DNA of 64,000 nucleotides from Halopenitus persicus (GTDB taxonomy: Archaea; Halobacteriota; Halobacteria; Halobacteriales; Haloferacaceae): the NCBI RefSeq assembly GCF_900107205.1, contig NZ_FNPC01000006.1, positions 124,001 through 188,000 on the forward strand, given 5' to 3'. A program made the translations under genes and the position numbers. Positions 53,054 through 61,504 of this stretch are shown in pieces (the first letter of the stretch is position 1; each line of letters starts with the position of its first letter). Under the pieces are notes generated by a model. That model made no database searches and had not been told where the DNA came from. It was given only the letters and a program-made list of their open reading frames with translations.

Positions 53054-53992
53054 TCACGCCTCTCCGGCCGCGCGGGCGCGACGCCGCGCGTGTTCGACCG
53101 AGTCACCCTCGCGCAGCAGGGCGTCGACGAACAGCTCGCCGGCCTTGTACGAGGATCGCACCATCGGTCCCGACGCGCAGTACAGGAAGCCGAACTCCTC
53201 CTCGGCGACCCGGCGCCACGTCTCGAAGACGTCGGGATGGACGTACTCGAAGACGTCGAGGTGTGAGCGGGACGGCTGCAGGTACTGCCCGAAGGTGACG
53301 ATGTCGACGTCGATCTCGCGGAGGTCCGAGAGGGTCCGGTAGACCTCGTGGTCGTACTCCCCGACGCCGAGCATCAGGCTCGTCTTGGTGTGGACGTCCG
53401 ACGTTCGGTTCACGCGGTCGAGCACCCGGAGGGACTGGTCGTAGCCGGCGCGGCGGTCGCGAACCGGCCACTGGAGCCGTTCGACCGTCTCGACGTTGTG
53501 AGCGATCACGTCGGGTTCCGCGTCGATGATCCGGTCAACGGCGTCCGGATCACCTCCGAAATCGGGGATCAGCACCTCGACGAGGATCTCGGGATCGCGG
53601 TCGTTGATCGCCCGGATCGTCTCGGCGAAGTGCGCAGACCCCCCGTCCTCGAGGTCGTCGCGGTCGACGGAGGTCAACACGACGTACTCCAGGCCGATCT
53701 CCGCGACCGCGTCGGCGACGTTCTCGGGTTCCTCGGGGTCGAGCGGCTCCATTCCGCCCGTTTCGACGTCACAGAAGTTACAGCCGCGGGAGCAGCGGTC
53801 GCCCATCAACATAAACGTCGCCGTTCCCGGACCGTCGCGGCCGGACCAGCACTCGCCGAGGTTCGGACAGTTGGCCTCCTCGCAGACCGTGTTGAGGTTC
53901 CGGTCGCGAAGCGTCGACCGGATCTCGGTGAACCGCGTTCCGGACGGTGGTCGCATCTTGAGCCAGTCCGGCTTCCGCCGCCTCGATTCCAT
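53054..53992 (-). CDS. lipA: Lipoyl synthase
   Basis: 312 residues, a radical SAM enzyme. It inserts two sulfurs into octanoyl chains on carrier proteins. The auxiliary cluster cysteines are in C-E-E-A-N-C-P-N-L-G-E-C, the radical SAM motif is C-S-R-G-C-N-F-C, and the closing R-S-S-Y is found in V-R-S-S-Y-K-A-G-E. It is alone and divergent from htpX. Confidence 0.97.
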   Translation of the reverse strand: MESRRRKPDWLKMRPPSGTRFTEIRSTLRDRNLNTVCEEANCPNLGECWSGRDGPGTATFMLMGDRCSRGCNFCDVETGGMEPLDPEEPENVADAVAEIGLEYVVLTSVDRDDLEDGGSAHFAETIRAINDRDPEILVEVLIPDFGGDPDAVDRIIDAEPDVIAHNVETVERLQWPVRDRRAGYDQSLRVLDRVNRTSDVHTKTSLMLGVGEYDHEVYRTLSDLREIDVDIVTFGQYLQPSRSHLDVFEYVHPDVFETWRRVAEEEFGFLYCASGPMVRSSYKAGELFVDALLREGDSVEHARRRARAAGEA

Positions 53993-54083
53993 ACCGAACC
54001 TTGGATCCGAGACGGAAAAAGCGTCGGGGTCGCGGAGCAGCCGGTTCGGCAGCCTTTAACATCCGCACCGGATATCCGCACGT

Positions 54084-54956
54084 ATGGAGTGGAGCACTGA
54101 CTGGGGACTCAGGGGCAGAATGGCGTTCACGATGTTCCTGCTGTTCGCCCTCTACCTCGTCTTCATCGCGTTCCTCCTGGAGACGGGAATGATCAGTATG
54201 GGCGGGGCGATCGTCTTCATGGGCGCGTTCTCGTTCATCCAGTACTACTACAGCGACAAACTCGCTCTCCGGAGTATGGGCGCCAGAACCGTGGAACCCG
54301 ACGAAGCGCCGGATCTTCACCGGACGGTCGAGCGACTGAGCCAGCAGGCCGACCTCCCCAAGCCGACCGTCGCGATCGCCGACACCAAAGTGCCGAACGC
54401 GTTCGCGACCGGTCGCAACCAGCGGAACGCGACCGTCTGTGTCACCACCGGGCTGTTGAACACGCTCGACCAGGAGGAGCTCGACGGCGTGATCGCCCAC
54501 GAGCTCGCCCACGTCAAGAACCGGGACGTGATGGTGATGACCATCGCGTCGTTCCTCTCGACGATCGCCTTCTTCGTCGTCCGGTGGGGCTGGCTCTTCG
54601 CCGGCGACGACCGGAACGCGCCGCCCGTCTGGGTCGCGATCGCGGTCTCGCTTCTGATCTGGGTGATCTCGTTCCTCCTCATCCGCGCGCTCTCGCGGTA
54701 CCGCGAGTTCGCCGCGGACCGGGGCGCGGCCAGCATCACCGGCAATCCGAGCGCGCTCGCGTCCGCCCTCCAGCGGATCGACGGACGGATGGACCGCGTT
54801 CCGACCGAGGATCTGCGCCAGGAGGCGGAGATGAACGCCTTCTTCATCATCCCGATCCGGTCGGGAATCATCGGGAAGCTCGCCAGCACGCACCCGTCGA
54901 CGGAGCGGCGGATCGAGCGGCTCCGCGAGCTCGAGCGCGAGCTGGAGACGGCGTGA
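54084..54956 (+). CDS. htpX: HtpX-type zinc metalloprotease (M48)
   Basis: 290 residues. The H-E-x-x-H zinc motif is I-A-H-E-L-A-H-V-K-N-R-D; the third ligand is the glutamate in R-E-F-A-A-D-R-G-A. Two spans lie near the N-terminus and two after the HExxH. It degrades damaged membrane proteins, facing the cytosol. It heads a group on the same strand: pspAB, a membrane protein and a YigZ-like protein. Confidence 0.94.
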   Translation: MEWSTDWGLRGRMAFTMFLLFALYLVFIAFLLETGMISMGGAIVFMGAFSFIQYYYSDKLALRSMGARTVEPDEAPDLHRTVERLSQQADLPKPTVAIADTKVPNAFATGRNQRNATVCVTTGLLNTLDQEELDGVIAHELAHVKNRDVMVMTIASFLSTIAFFVVRWGWLFAGDDRNAPPVWVAIAVSLLIWVISFLLIRALSRYREFAADRGAASITGNPSALASALQRIDGRMDRVPTEDLRQEAEMNAFFIIPIRSGIIGKLASTHPSTERRIERLRELERELETA

Positions 54957-54997
54957 GAAAGGCCCTAATCCCTCGGGGTCATACGGCCGGACAGTAG

Positions 54998-55603
54998 ATG
55001 GGACTCTTCGAGACGATCCGGTCCGTGTTCGGCACGAACGCGGAGTCGGACGCAACGCGCGAGGCCGACCCCGAGGACCTGTTCGGGATGTCGACGGCCT
55101 ATATGACGATGGAGGCGGACCTCGGCTACGACCACGTCGGGGAGGCGGCGCTGTGTTTCTCCGGCGTCGACTCCACGGCGTTCGCCGACGCGGTCGACGA
55201 CGTCGAGGCCATCCTCGAGGCCGGCGAGGCGGAGACGGGGACCGGCTTTCACCAGTACGAGGACGACCACGGCTATCGGTGGTTCGTCCTCGAGGACGAC
55301 GATCCCGAGGACCTCGTGACGAGCGTCCACTTCGCGGCCGACACGTTCGTCGAGGCCGGGTTCGGGTCGCGACTGCTGGCGGCCGTCTTCGGCTTCGAGA
55401 CGGACGACCGGCGCGCCTACTGGATCTACTCCTTCCGTCGCGGGGCCTATTATCCGTTCGTCCCGACCGGAACCAGCGACCGCGACGAGCGCGTCGAGTT
55501 CAAGCTCCAGTCGGTCCTCGGGTCCGAACTCGACGTCGAGGACGACGAGTCCTACTGGTATCCGCTGTGGCCGGACGCCCCCGGCGATCATCCCTGGGAG
55601 TGA
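54998..55603 (+). CDS. pspAB: PspA-associated protein PspAB
   Basis: 201 residues. It begins M-G-L-F-E-T-I-R-S-V-F-G-T, typical of PspAB, and has A-Y-M-T-M-E-A-D-L-G-Y, Y-R-W-F-V-L-E-D-D-D-P-E-D-L-V and F-R-R-G-A-Y-Y-P-F-V-P. The family sits with HtpX in many archaea and actinobacteria. It is thought to aid membrane-stress response. No pspA gene is in the window. Confidence 0.88.
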   Translation: MGLFETIRSVFGTNAESDATREADPEDLFGMSTAYMTMEADLGYDHVGEAALCFSGVDSTAFADAVDDVEAILEAGEAETGTGFHQYEDDHGYRWFVLEDDDPEDLVTSVHFAADTFVEAGFGSRLLAAVFGFETDDRRAYWIYSFRRGAYYPFVPTGTSDRDERVEFKLQSVLGSELDVEDDESYWYPLWPDAPGDHPWE

Positions 55604-55608
55604 CTGGG

Positions 55609-56220
55609 ATGGACGAGTCGAAGGTGAGGTCGGACGGGTCGACCGCGAGGCCGGACGGGTCGGACGAGGCGGGAACGGCGGGAGGCGACTCCGACGACGA
55701 CCACGACGGGAACGACGGAGCGTCTCGAGACGACGCCCGATACGGCGGCCGGGACCGCTCCCCGAAACCGGTGCTTCGGGCGATCGCGGTCCAGGCGGCG
55801 ATCCTCTCGGCGGCGACGCACGTGCTCTGGGCGTGGCCGCGTCTCGGCGCGGGCTCCGACCCGCGCCCCGCCACGTTCCTCCTGGCGGCGGCGTTCACCG
55901 TGTTGATCGCGGGCGCGACGGTTCGGGGCGGGGAATACCGGCGACTGTACGTCCTCGGTGCGGGGACGCTCGCGACGTTCCTCGTCGGCTTCCTCCTGTG
56001 GCATCGGACGGCCCCGGTTGAAGCCCTGATGGGCGACCCGTACGCGCTCGTCGGAAAGGTCGCGGAGGTGATCGGCGTGGTCGCGTTCGTCGCGCTCTAC
56101 CGGCTCGCACCGCCGACCGCGGTCGCGCTCGAACGTCGCCGTCCGAACGTCGACTCCGAATCCAACGAGAACTCGGACCCAGAAGCCCGCGAGAACGCCG
56201 ACGGCGGAGCGGGCGAATGA
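55609..56220 (+). CDS. Small membrane protein of the htpX group
   Basis: 203 residues. The first 50 are acidic and disordered. Four hydrophobic spans follow: A-V-Q-A-A-I-L-S-A-A-T-H-V, T-F-L-L-A-A-A-F-T-V-L-I-A, L-Y-V-L-G-A-G-T-L-A-T-F and V-A-E-V-I-G-V-V-A-F-V-A-L-Y. An acidic tail ends it. I do not recognise a family. It starts 5 bases past the pspAB stop and overlaps the next gene. Confidence 0.8.
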   Translation: MDESKVRSDGSTARPDGSDEAGTAGGDSDDDHDGNDGASRDDARYGGRDRSPKPVLRAIAVQAAILSAATHVLWAWPRLGAGSDPRPATFLLAAAFTVLIAGATVRGGEYRRLYVLGAGTLATFLVGFLLWHRTAPVEALMGDPYALVGKVAEVIGVVAFVALYRLAPPTAVALERRRPNVDSESNENSDPEARENADGGAGE

Positions 56221-56849
56221 CCGAGACGTACCGGACGGTCGCCGAACGGGCACGGATCGCCTTCGAGGTGCGGGGCTCCGAGTTCATCGGTCACGTCGGG
56301 CCGGCGGCATCGGTCGAGGCGGCGGAGACGTTCGTCGACGCGATCGAAACGGAGTACGCCGACGCGACCCACAACGTCCCGGCGTACCGCGTGCCCGCGG
56401 CGCCGCCGGAGGAACGGTCGTCGAACGGGACCGTGATGATCCGGGAGTACGCCAGCGACGACGGGGAGCCCTCCGGCTCCGCCGGAAAGCCGGCGCTAAA
56501 CGTCCTTCAGGGGCGTGAGCTCCGCAACGTGGTCGTCGTGGTCACGCGGTACTACGGCGGGACGAATCTCGGCGTGGGCGGACTGGTGCGGGCCTACGGA
56601 CGCGCGACGAGGGAGGCCATCGACGCGGCCGGCGTCCGTGAGGAGGTCCCGCACATCCACCTGACGGTGACCTGTGCGTACGACGACTCCGGGACCGTCC
56701 GGGGAATCCTGGAGTCGGCGGACGTCGCCTTCGAGGCCGACTACGACGTCGACGTCGCCTTCGAGGTTCACGTTCCGGTCGGGGACGCCGCGGATCTCGC
56801 GGATCGGCTCCGGAGCGCGACCAGCGGACGCGTTTCGATCGACGACTGA
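56217..56849 (+). CDS. YigZ/IMPACT family protein
   Basis: 210 residues. Marks are E-V-R-G-S-E-F-I-G-H, D-D-G-E-P-S-G-S-A-G-K-P and V-V-V-V-T-R-Y-Y-G-G-T-N-L-G-V-G-G-L-V-R-A-Y-G. The C-terminal part is an EF-G-like domain IV. Relatives regulate translation or act on damaged protein bonds; the substrate is unsure. Its ATG overlaps the previous stop (ATGA). Confidence 0.92.
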   Translation: MTETYRTVAERARIAFEVRGSEFIGHVGPAASVEAAETFVDAIETEYADATHNVPAYRVPAAPPEERSSNGTVMIREYASDDGEPSGSAGKPALNVLQGRELRNVVVVVTRYYGGTNLGVGGLVRAYGRATREAIDAAGVREEVPHIHLTVTCAYDDSGTVRGILESADVAFEADYDVDVAFEVHVPVGDAADLADRLRSATSGRVSIDD

Positions 56850-57089
56850 TCGGCGTCCGTCGTGAAGAATTCCGTCACGAAGGGTTCCGTTATGAAATGG
56901 CGAACAGGCGATGCGGATTCCCGACCAAACGCGAGGACGGAACTCGCTCGATCGGCACGGAACGTGGCTCCCACGGCGGGACATCGCGCACCCGCTTCGC
57001 CGACCGTGGGGCAAACGGTCAGGACATACGGCGGCTGAGTCGGCATCGGGGATATACCTCCGGACGGCTCCGGACCCGAACCGACGGGA

Positions 57090-57308
57090 TCAGTCCACGA
57101 TGATGTCGGAATTGCCCTCGGCGACGCCGCCGGACTCGGGTTCCATCTCCCGCTGGTAGCGGTCGATCCACTCGGCGAAGCAGTCGGGACAGAGCCGCTG
57201 GGTGTCGATGTTCGCGCGGTCGACGCTCAGCCGAATCGTTCGGGCGAGCGCGTCCGGCGTCGGGTCCCCGCAGGCGCTACAGGGCTCGTCGGGCTCCGCG
57301 TCGGTCAT
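57090..57308 (-). CDS. Small zinc-finger protein
   Basis: 72 residues. C-S-A-C at residues 10-13 and C-P-D-C at about 40-43 form two pairs likely to bind one zinc. Between them is a helix (L-A-R-T-I-R-L-S-V-D-R). The tail is acidic. Such small CxxC proteins abound in haloarchaea and their roles are mostly unknown. The gap 56850-57089 has no gene that I can support. Confidence 0.78.
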   Translation of the reverse strand: MTDAEPDEPCSACGDPTPDALARTIRLSVDRANIDTQRLCPDCFAEWIDRYQREMEPESGGVAEGNSDIIVD

Positions 57309-57429
57309 ACCGATATCTATCCGGGCAGTCTCTTAAAAGGGGCGGGCGGTCGGCGCGCGGAGGCAGGGCCGGCTCGGTCGGGGCGGGGTCAAGCCGATCG
57401 GGGCAGGTTCGAATCGGTCGGAGACGGAA

Positions 57430-58107
57430 TCAGGTCGTGCGGAACGCCCGATCGCCGGCGTCCCCGAGCCCCGGAACGATGAAGCCGTCGTCGTCGAGGT
57501 GGTCGTCGATGGAGACCGTGAGCAGGTCGGCCTCGGGAGCCGCGTCACCGACGCGAACGAGGCCGTCGGGCGCCGAGACCGCCGAGAGGACGAACAGGTT
57601 CTCGTAGCCGTCGGCCTCCGAGAGCACGTGGTCGAGGACGGCACACATCGTCGAGCCGGTCGCGAGCATCGGGTCGGCGACGATGACCGTGTCGTCCTCG
57701 GTTATCTCCGGGAGCTTCACGTAGTCGATCGTGATCGGGAACTCGCCGGCGTCGTTCATCCCGGCGTCCTCGTCGCGTCCCGCGGAGATGACGCCCTGTT
57801 TGGCCCGGGGGAACGCCTTGAGCAGCCCCTCGACGAACGGGGTCGCGGCGCGCAACACGTTGATGATCACGACGTCGTCGAGCCCCTTCACGCGCTCGCC
57901 GGTCGTCTCGGCCAGCGGCGTCGTGACGGGGACGTACTCGGTGTCCATCGCGCCGTCGATGATCTCGTAGCCGCATATCCGACCGAGCTTGACGAGCCCC
58001 TTCCGGAAGGCGACCTGCTCGGTCTCGACGTCCCGGAGCCGCGAGAGGGTGTCCTTCGCCAGCGCGTGCGTGATGAGGTAGGCGTCGTCGCGGTCTTCGA
58101 TCGTCAT
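57430..58107 (-). CDS. upp: Uracil phosphoribosyltransferase
   Basis: 225 residues. It makes UMP from uracil and PRPP in salvage. The PRPP motif is [14 protein letters not shown], with [10 protein letters not shown] and the uracil-binding D-A-G-D-R-A-F near the end. It uses ATG 58107; a TATA-like TTTTTAAAG lies about 25-33 bases ahead. It converges with the small zinc-finger gene's neighbourhood, being 121 bases upstream of it on the same strand. Confidence 0.96.
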   Translation of the reverse strand: MTIEDRDDAYLITHALAKDTLSRLRDVETEQVAFRKGLVKLGRICGYEIIDGAMDTEYVPVTTPLAETTGERVKGLDDVVIINVLRAATPFVEGLLKAFPRAKQGVISAGRDEDAGMNDAGEFPITIDYVKLPEITEDDTVIVADPMLATGSTMCAVLDHVLSEADGYENLFVLSAVSAPDGLVRVGDAAPEADLLTVSIDDHLDDDGFIVPGLGDAGDRAFRTT

Positions 58108-58130
58108 TGTCGGCGATACCGGTCGCCGAG

Positions 58131-58141
58131 TCTTTAAAAAT
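58131..58141 (-). promoter_or_regulatory. TATA-like box of upp
   Basis: The minus strand reads ATTTTTAAAGA about 25-34 bases before the upp ATG, consistent with a leaderless transcript. Confidence 0.55.
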
Positions 58142-58248
58142 CCGGTTTCCGCCGCCTGATGGACGGGATGGGGTGCTCGCGGCGGGTCGGGGAGCCGGCT
58201 CCGTGAGCGACCCGACCCCTTTTAGCCGATGCCGGCCAAGCCACGGTC

Positions 58249-60558
58249 GTGTCAGACCCGGCGTACCTGCGGTTCTTCCCGTACGAGGACCCCTACCCCA
58301 ACCAGCGCGAGGCGATGGACAGGGTCGCCAACGCGCTCTCGCGCGGCCAGGACGTCCTCTTCGAGGGCGCGCCGGGGACGGGGAAGACCCTCTCGGCGCT
58401 CGTCCCGGCGCTCGAGCACGCACGCGAACACGACCGGACGGTCGTCATCACCACGAACGTCCACCAGCAGATGCGCCAGTTCGTCGAGGACGCGCGGGCG
58501 ATCACGCGAACGGAGCCGATCCGCGCGGTGGTGTTTAAGGGGAAGTCGTCGATGTGTCACATCGACGTCGATTACCAGGAGTGTCAGACCCTGCGGGACA
58601 CGACGCGGTCGCTCGTCGAGACCGAGTCCGACAAGGGCGAACTCGAGCGTCGCCAGCGTGAACTCCTCGCGGAGAGCCGTGACGGCGACGCCTCGGCCGC
58701 GCAGGCCCGGGAGGCCGTGATGGAGGAACTCGACGAGCTGGAGGACGAGCTGGCCGAGATCGACGCCGCGAACGTCTGTGACCACTACTACAACAACCTC
58801 ACGCGGGACACGGACGCGTTCTTCGAGTGGCTCTTCGAGGACGTCCGGACGCCCGAGGACGTCTACGAGTACGCCGAGCAGCGCGATCTGTGCGGCTACG
58901 AGCTGCTGAAGGAGGGAATGGAGGGCGTCGACCTCGTCGTCTGTAACTACCACCACCTGCTCGACCCGACGATCCGCGAGCAGTTCTTCCGCTGGATCGA
59001 CCGGGATCCCTCCGAGATCATCACCGTGTTCGACGAGGCGCACAACGTCGAGGACGCCGCACGCGAGCACGCGACGCGGACGCTCACGGAGACCACCCTC
59101 GAGTCTGCGCTCGAGGAGATCGACGGGAGCGACGACTCGAGATCCGAGGCCGCGAGGAACGTCGTGTCAGCGTTCCACGAGGCGCTCGTCGAGACGTACG
59201 ATTCGGCCCTCGGCTTCGGGGCTCGAGAGTCGGTCGGCGACCGATGGGAGGACGTCTCGATAACCAACGAGGACCGGCGCGACGACCTCACGCTCGCGTT
59301 CCTCGACCGATACGAGGGTCGGGGGATCGACGTCGAGGCCGAGCTCGCGGTCCAACTCGGGCGAGCGCTCGACGAGGAGTACGAACGACAGTATCGGGAG
59401 GGGGAAACCACGAGCCGGAAGGAGTCTGGAACCCTGCAGGCTGCACGGTTCATCGCGACCTGGATGGACGAGGGCGCGGAGTTCGGCCAGTATCCGGTCG
59501 TCGCGGTGCGACGCAACGAGACCACCGACGAGGTCTACGGCCGGGCGGAGCTGTACACCTGCATCCCGCGGACGGTCACCGGCGAACTGTTCGATGAGGT
59601 CGCCGCGTCGGTCCTGATGAGCGCGACGCTGCGTCCGTTCGACGTGACCGCCGACGTGCTCGGGCTCGAGGACGTCGCGAGCCTCGCCTACGAGCTCGCG
59701 TATCCGGAGTCGAACCGAGTCACCTACGCCGTCGACACGCCGCCGCTGTTCGCCTCCGACCGCTCGGACCCGGACGTTCAGGGAACGGTGGGGCAACTGC
59801 TTCGGGACGTCATCCGGTTCACGCCGGGAAACACGTTGGCCTTCTTCCCGTCGTACGCGGAGGCCGAACGGTACCACGAGCGGCTCCGAAGCGGGATCGA
59901 CGGCGGTTCAACGGCCCAAAGCGACGGACGTGGAGCGTCGGGCGGACGATCGGAATCGGCGGACGCGGGATCGAGCGCGGCCGAAACGGGATCGAAGGCG
60001 GCCGGAGCAGGATCGAAGGCGGCCGGAGCGGACTCGCTCGGGACCCTCCTCCTCGATGGATCGAGCGCGGAGACCGAGGACCTGCGTCGGCGGCTGGTCG
60101 GGAGCGACGACTGCGCGCTGTTCACCTCGCTGTGGGGGACGCTCGCCGAGGGCGTGAGCTTCGACGACGACGCGGCACGGACGGTGATCGTCGTCGGCGT
60201 CCCGTATCCGCACCTCTCGGACCGGATGGAGGCGGTCCAGGCCGCCTACGACCGCGCGTTCGCGGACGGATCGGGGACTCGCGATCCGGGATGGACCTAC
60301 GCCGTCGAGGTGCCCACGATCAGGAAGACGCGGCAGGCGCTCGGCCGCGTCATCCGAGGGCCCGACGACTTCGGGGTGCGGATCCTCGCCGACCGGCGCT
60401 ACACCGACGCGGACATGGGAAAGTACTCGGTCAGGGATCGATTCCCGCCCGAGGAGCGCTCGGAGCTCATCGACATCGCGCCGGAGAAGGTGAAGTTCGG
60501 GATGTTGAACTTCTTCGCGGACCACGACGCCTACGACGGGGATCCGCCGAGCCCGTAA
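58249..60558 (+). CDS. XPD/Rad3-like Fe-S DNA helicase
   Basis: 769 residues from a GTG. It is a superfamily 2, 5'-3' DNA helicase. Walker A is G-A-P-G-T-G-K-T at 40-47, Walker B D-E-A-H-N near residue 262. Four cysteines, C103, C112, C177 and C215, fit the [4Fe-4S] cluster of XPD (M-C-H, E-C-Q, N-V-C-D-H-Y-Y, L-C-G-Y-E). A late R-Q-A-L-G-R-V-I-R-G is motif VI. A Gly/Ser/Ala insert at about 550-595 has copies of G-S-K-A-A-G-A. The role is likely DNA repair. Confidence 0.94.
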   Translation: MSDPAYLRFFPYEDPYPNQREAMDRVANALSRGQDVLFEGAPGTGKTLSALVPALEHAREHDRTVVITTNVHQQMRQFVEDARAITRTEPIRAVVFKGKSSMCHIDVDYQECQTLRDTTRSLVETESDKGELERRQRELLAESRDGDASAAQAREAVMEELDELEDELAEIDAANVCDHYYNNLTRDTDAFFEWLFEDVRTPEDVYEYAEQRDLCGYELLKEGMEGVDLVVCNYHHLLDPTIREQFFRWIDRDPSEIITVFDEAHNVEDAAREHATRTLTETTLESALEEIDGSDDSRSEAARNVVSAFHEALVETYDSALGFGARESVGDRWEDVSITNEDRRDDLTLAFLDRYEGRGIDVEAELAVQLGRALDEEYERQYREGETTSRKESGTLQAARFIATWMDEGAEFGQYPVVAVRRNETTDEVYGRAELYTCIPRTVTGELFDEVAASVLMSATLRPFDVTADVLGLEDVASLAYELAYPESNRVTYAVDTPPLFASDRSDPDVQGTVGQLLRDVIRFTPGNTLAFFPSYAEAERYHERLRSGIDGGSTAQSDGRGASGGRSESADAGSSAAETGSKAAGAGSKAAGADSLGTLLLDGSSAETEDLRRRLVGSDDCALFTSLWGTLAEGVSFDDDAARTVIVVGVPYPHLSDRMEAVQAAYDRAFADGSGTRDPGWTYAVEVPTIRKTRQALGRVIRGPDDFGVRILADRRYTDADMGKYSVRDRFPPEERSELIDIAPEKVKFGMLNFFADHDAYDGDPPSP

Positions 60559-60601
60559 CGCGTCGAGACGGCGGCGGCCCTGACCCGGATCCGGCCGCGC
60601 C

Positions 60602-61060
60602 TCAGGTCGGATTCTTGCGAGTCAGGTCGCTCCCGCAGATCGGACACCGGTCCCGGTCGTCCTCGAACGTCCGTCCGCAGCCGGCACACTGGAACAGCCA
60701 CTCGCGCTCCTCGGTGATGCCCTCGCGCGCGATCGCGTCGACGGTGACGCCGAGTCGCTCGGCGACGTTTTGCATCGCGTAGTCGTCGGTGACCAGCGTC
60801 GCGTCCAGCTCGACCGCGGCGGCGATCAGCCGGACGTCGGTCGCCGAGAGCACGTCGGCGTCGCCGGACTCGCGCGCCGCGCGCTCGACGCGCCTGATCG
60901 CGTCCGCGTCGGGAACGTGGACGTGCATCCCCGACCCCTCCATCGCGTCGAAGCGGAGGGCGTGACCGCCCTCGAGCTCCTCGTGGACCGCCGGGATCGA
61001 CGCCGTCGGCCCGTCGACGTCGTACTCGTGGATGAACGCCGACGAGTCGAGGACGTGCAT
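60602..61060 (-). CDS. nob1: Nob1-like ribosome-maturation endonuclease
   Basis: 152 residues. The PIN domain begins with M-H-V-L-D-S-S-A-F and has further acids in D-V-L-S-A-T-D-V-R-L-I and V-T-D-D-Y. A zinc ribbon follows, C-A-G-C ... C-P-I-C. This pairing marks Nob1, which trims the 3' end of 16S rRNA. Its start overlaps the stop of the PRC-barrel gene by one base, so the two form an operon, divergent from infB. Confidence 0.94.
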   Translation of the reverse strand: MHVLDSSAFIHEYDVDGPTASIPAVHEELEGGHALRFDAMEGSGMHVHVPDADAIRRVERAARESGDADVLSATDVRLIAAAVELDATLVTDDYAMQNVAERLGVTVDAIAREGITEEREWLFQCAGCGRTFEDDRDRCPICGSDLTRKNPT

Positions 61061-61305
61061 TACCGCGAGACGACGATGTAGTCCTTCACCGCCTGCACGT
61101 TCCCGACCGGGATCTTCAGCCGGCCGCGGTCGTCGGCGGCGAACCCGACCCGACCGGGGTCGAGCTGCTCGTGTGGCGAGACGAGCAGGTTCCGCAGCTC
61201 GCCCGTCTTCAGGTCCATCGTGATGTTGTACAGGTCGCCGAGTTCGGTCCCGTCCGATCCCATTACCGCCTTGCCCGAGAGGTTCTCCGCGAGGATGTCG
61301 GCCAT
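61060..61305 (-). CDS. PRC-barrel domain protein
   Basis: 81 residues from ATG 61305 (M-A-D-I-L-A-E-N-L-S-G-K); an upstream start 12 codons earlier is open. The PRC-barrel core is K-A-V-M-G-S-D-G-T-E-L-G-D-L-Y-N-I and L-K-I-P-V-G-N-V-Q-A-V. In bacteria such domains help ribosome (RimM) assembly, which suits its operon with nob1. The precise role is unknown. Confidence 0.93.
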   Translation of the reverse strand: MADILAENLSGKAVMGSDGTELGDLYNITMDLKTGELRNLLVSPHEQLDPGRVGFAADDRGRLKIPVGNVQAVKDYIVVSR

Positions 61306-61504
61306 ACTGTGACCGATCCGGGCGGTCACCTTAAACGCCACGGGGCGTCAGACGGCCGACGGACGCGGCGAACTTCGGTCGAGCCGCGTGTTTTCGGGCG
61401 GGCACGGGCAACGGGGGCTTCGTGACTGCGCTCCTCGACGTTCTGAAACACTTAACTGGCGTCCACGACTCGAACACGGTAGTAACCTTCTCGGGGGCAT
61501 TTCG

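Noticed and set aside
56850-57089. A small gene in the gap after the YigZ-like gene
   Set aside because: Short frames are present but lack family likeness, start context or composition to support them.
60602-61060. VapC-type toxin from the PIN domain
   Set aside because: A C-terminal zinc ribbon and the PRC partner fit Nob1; no antitoxin-like gene is adjacent.
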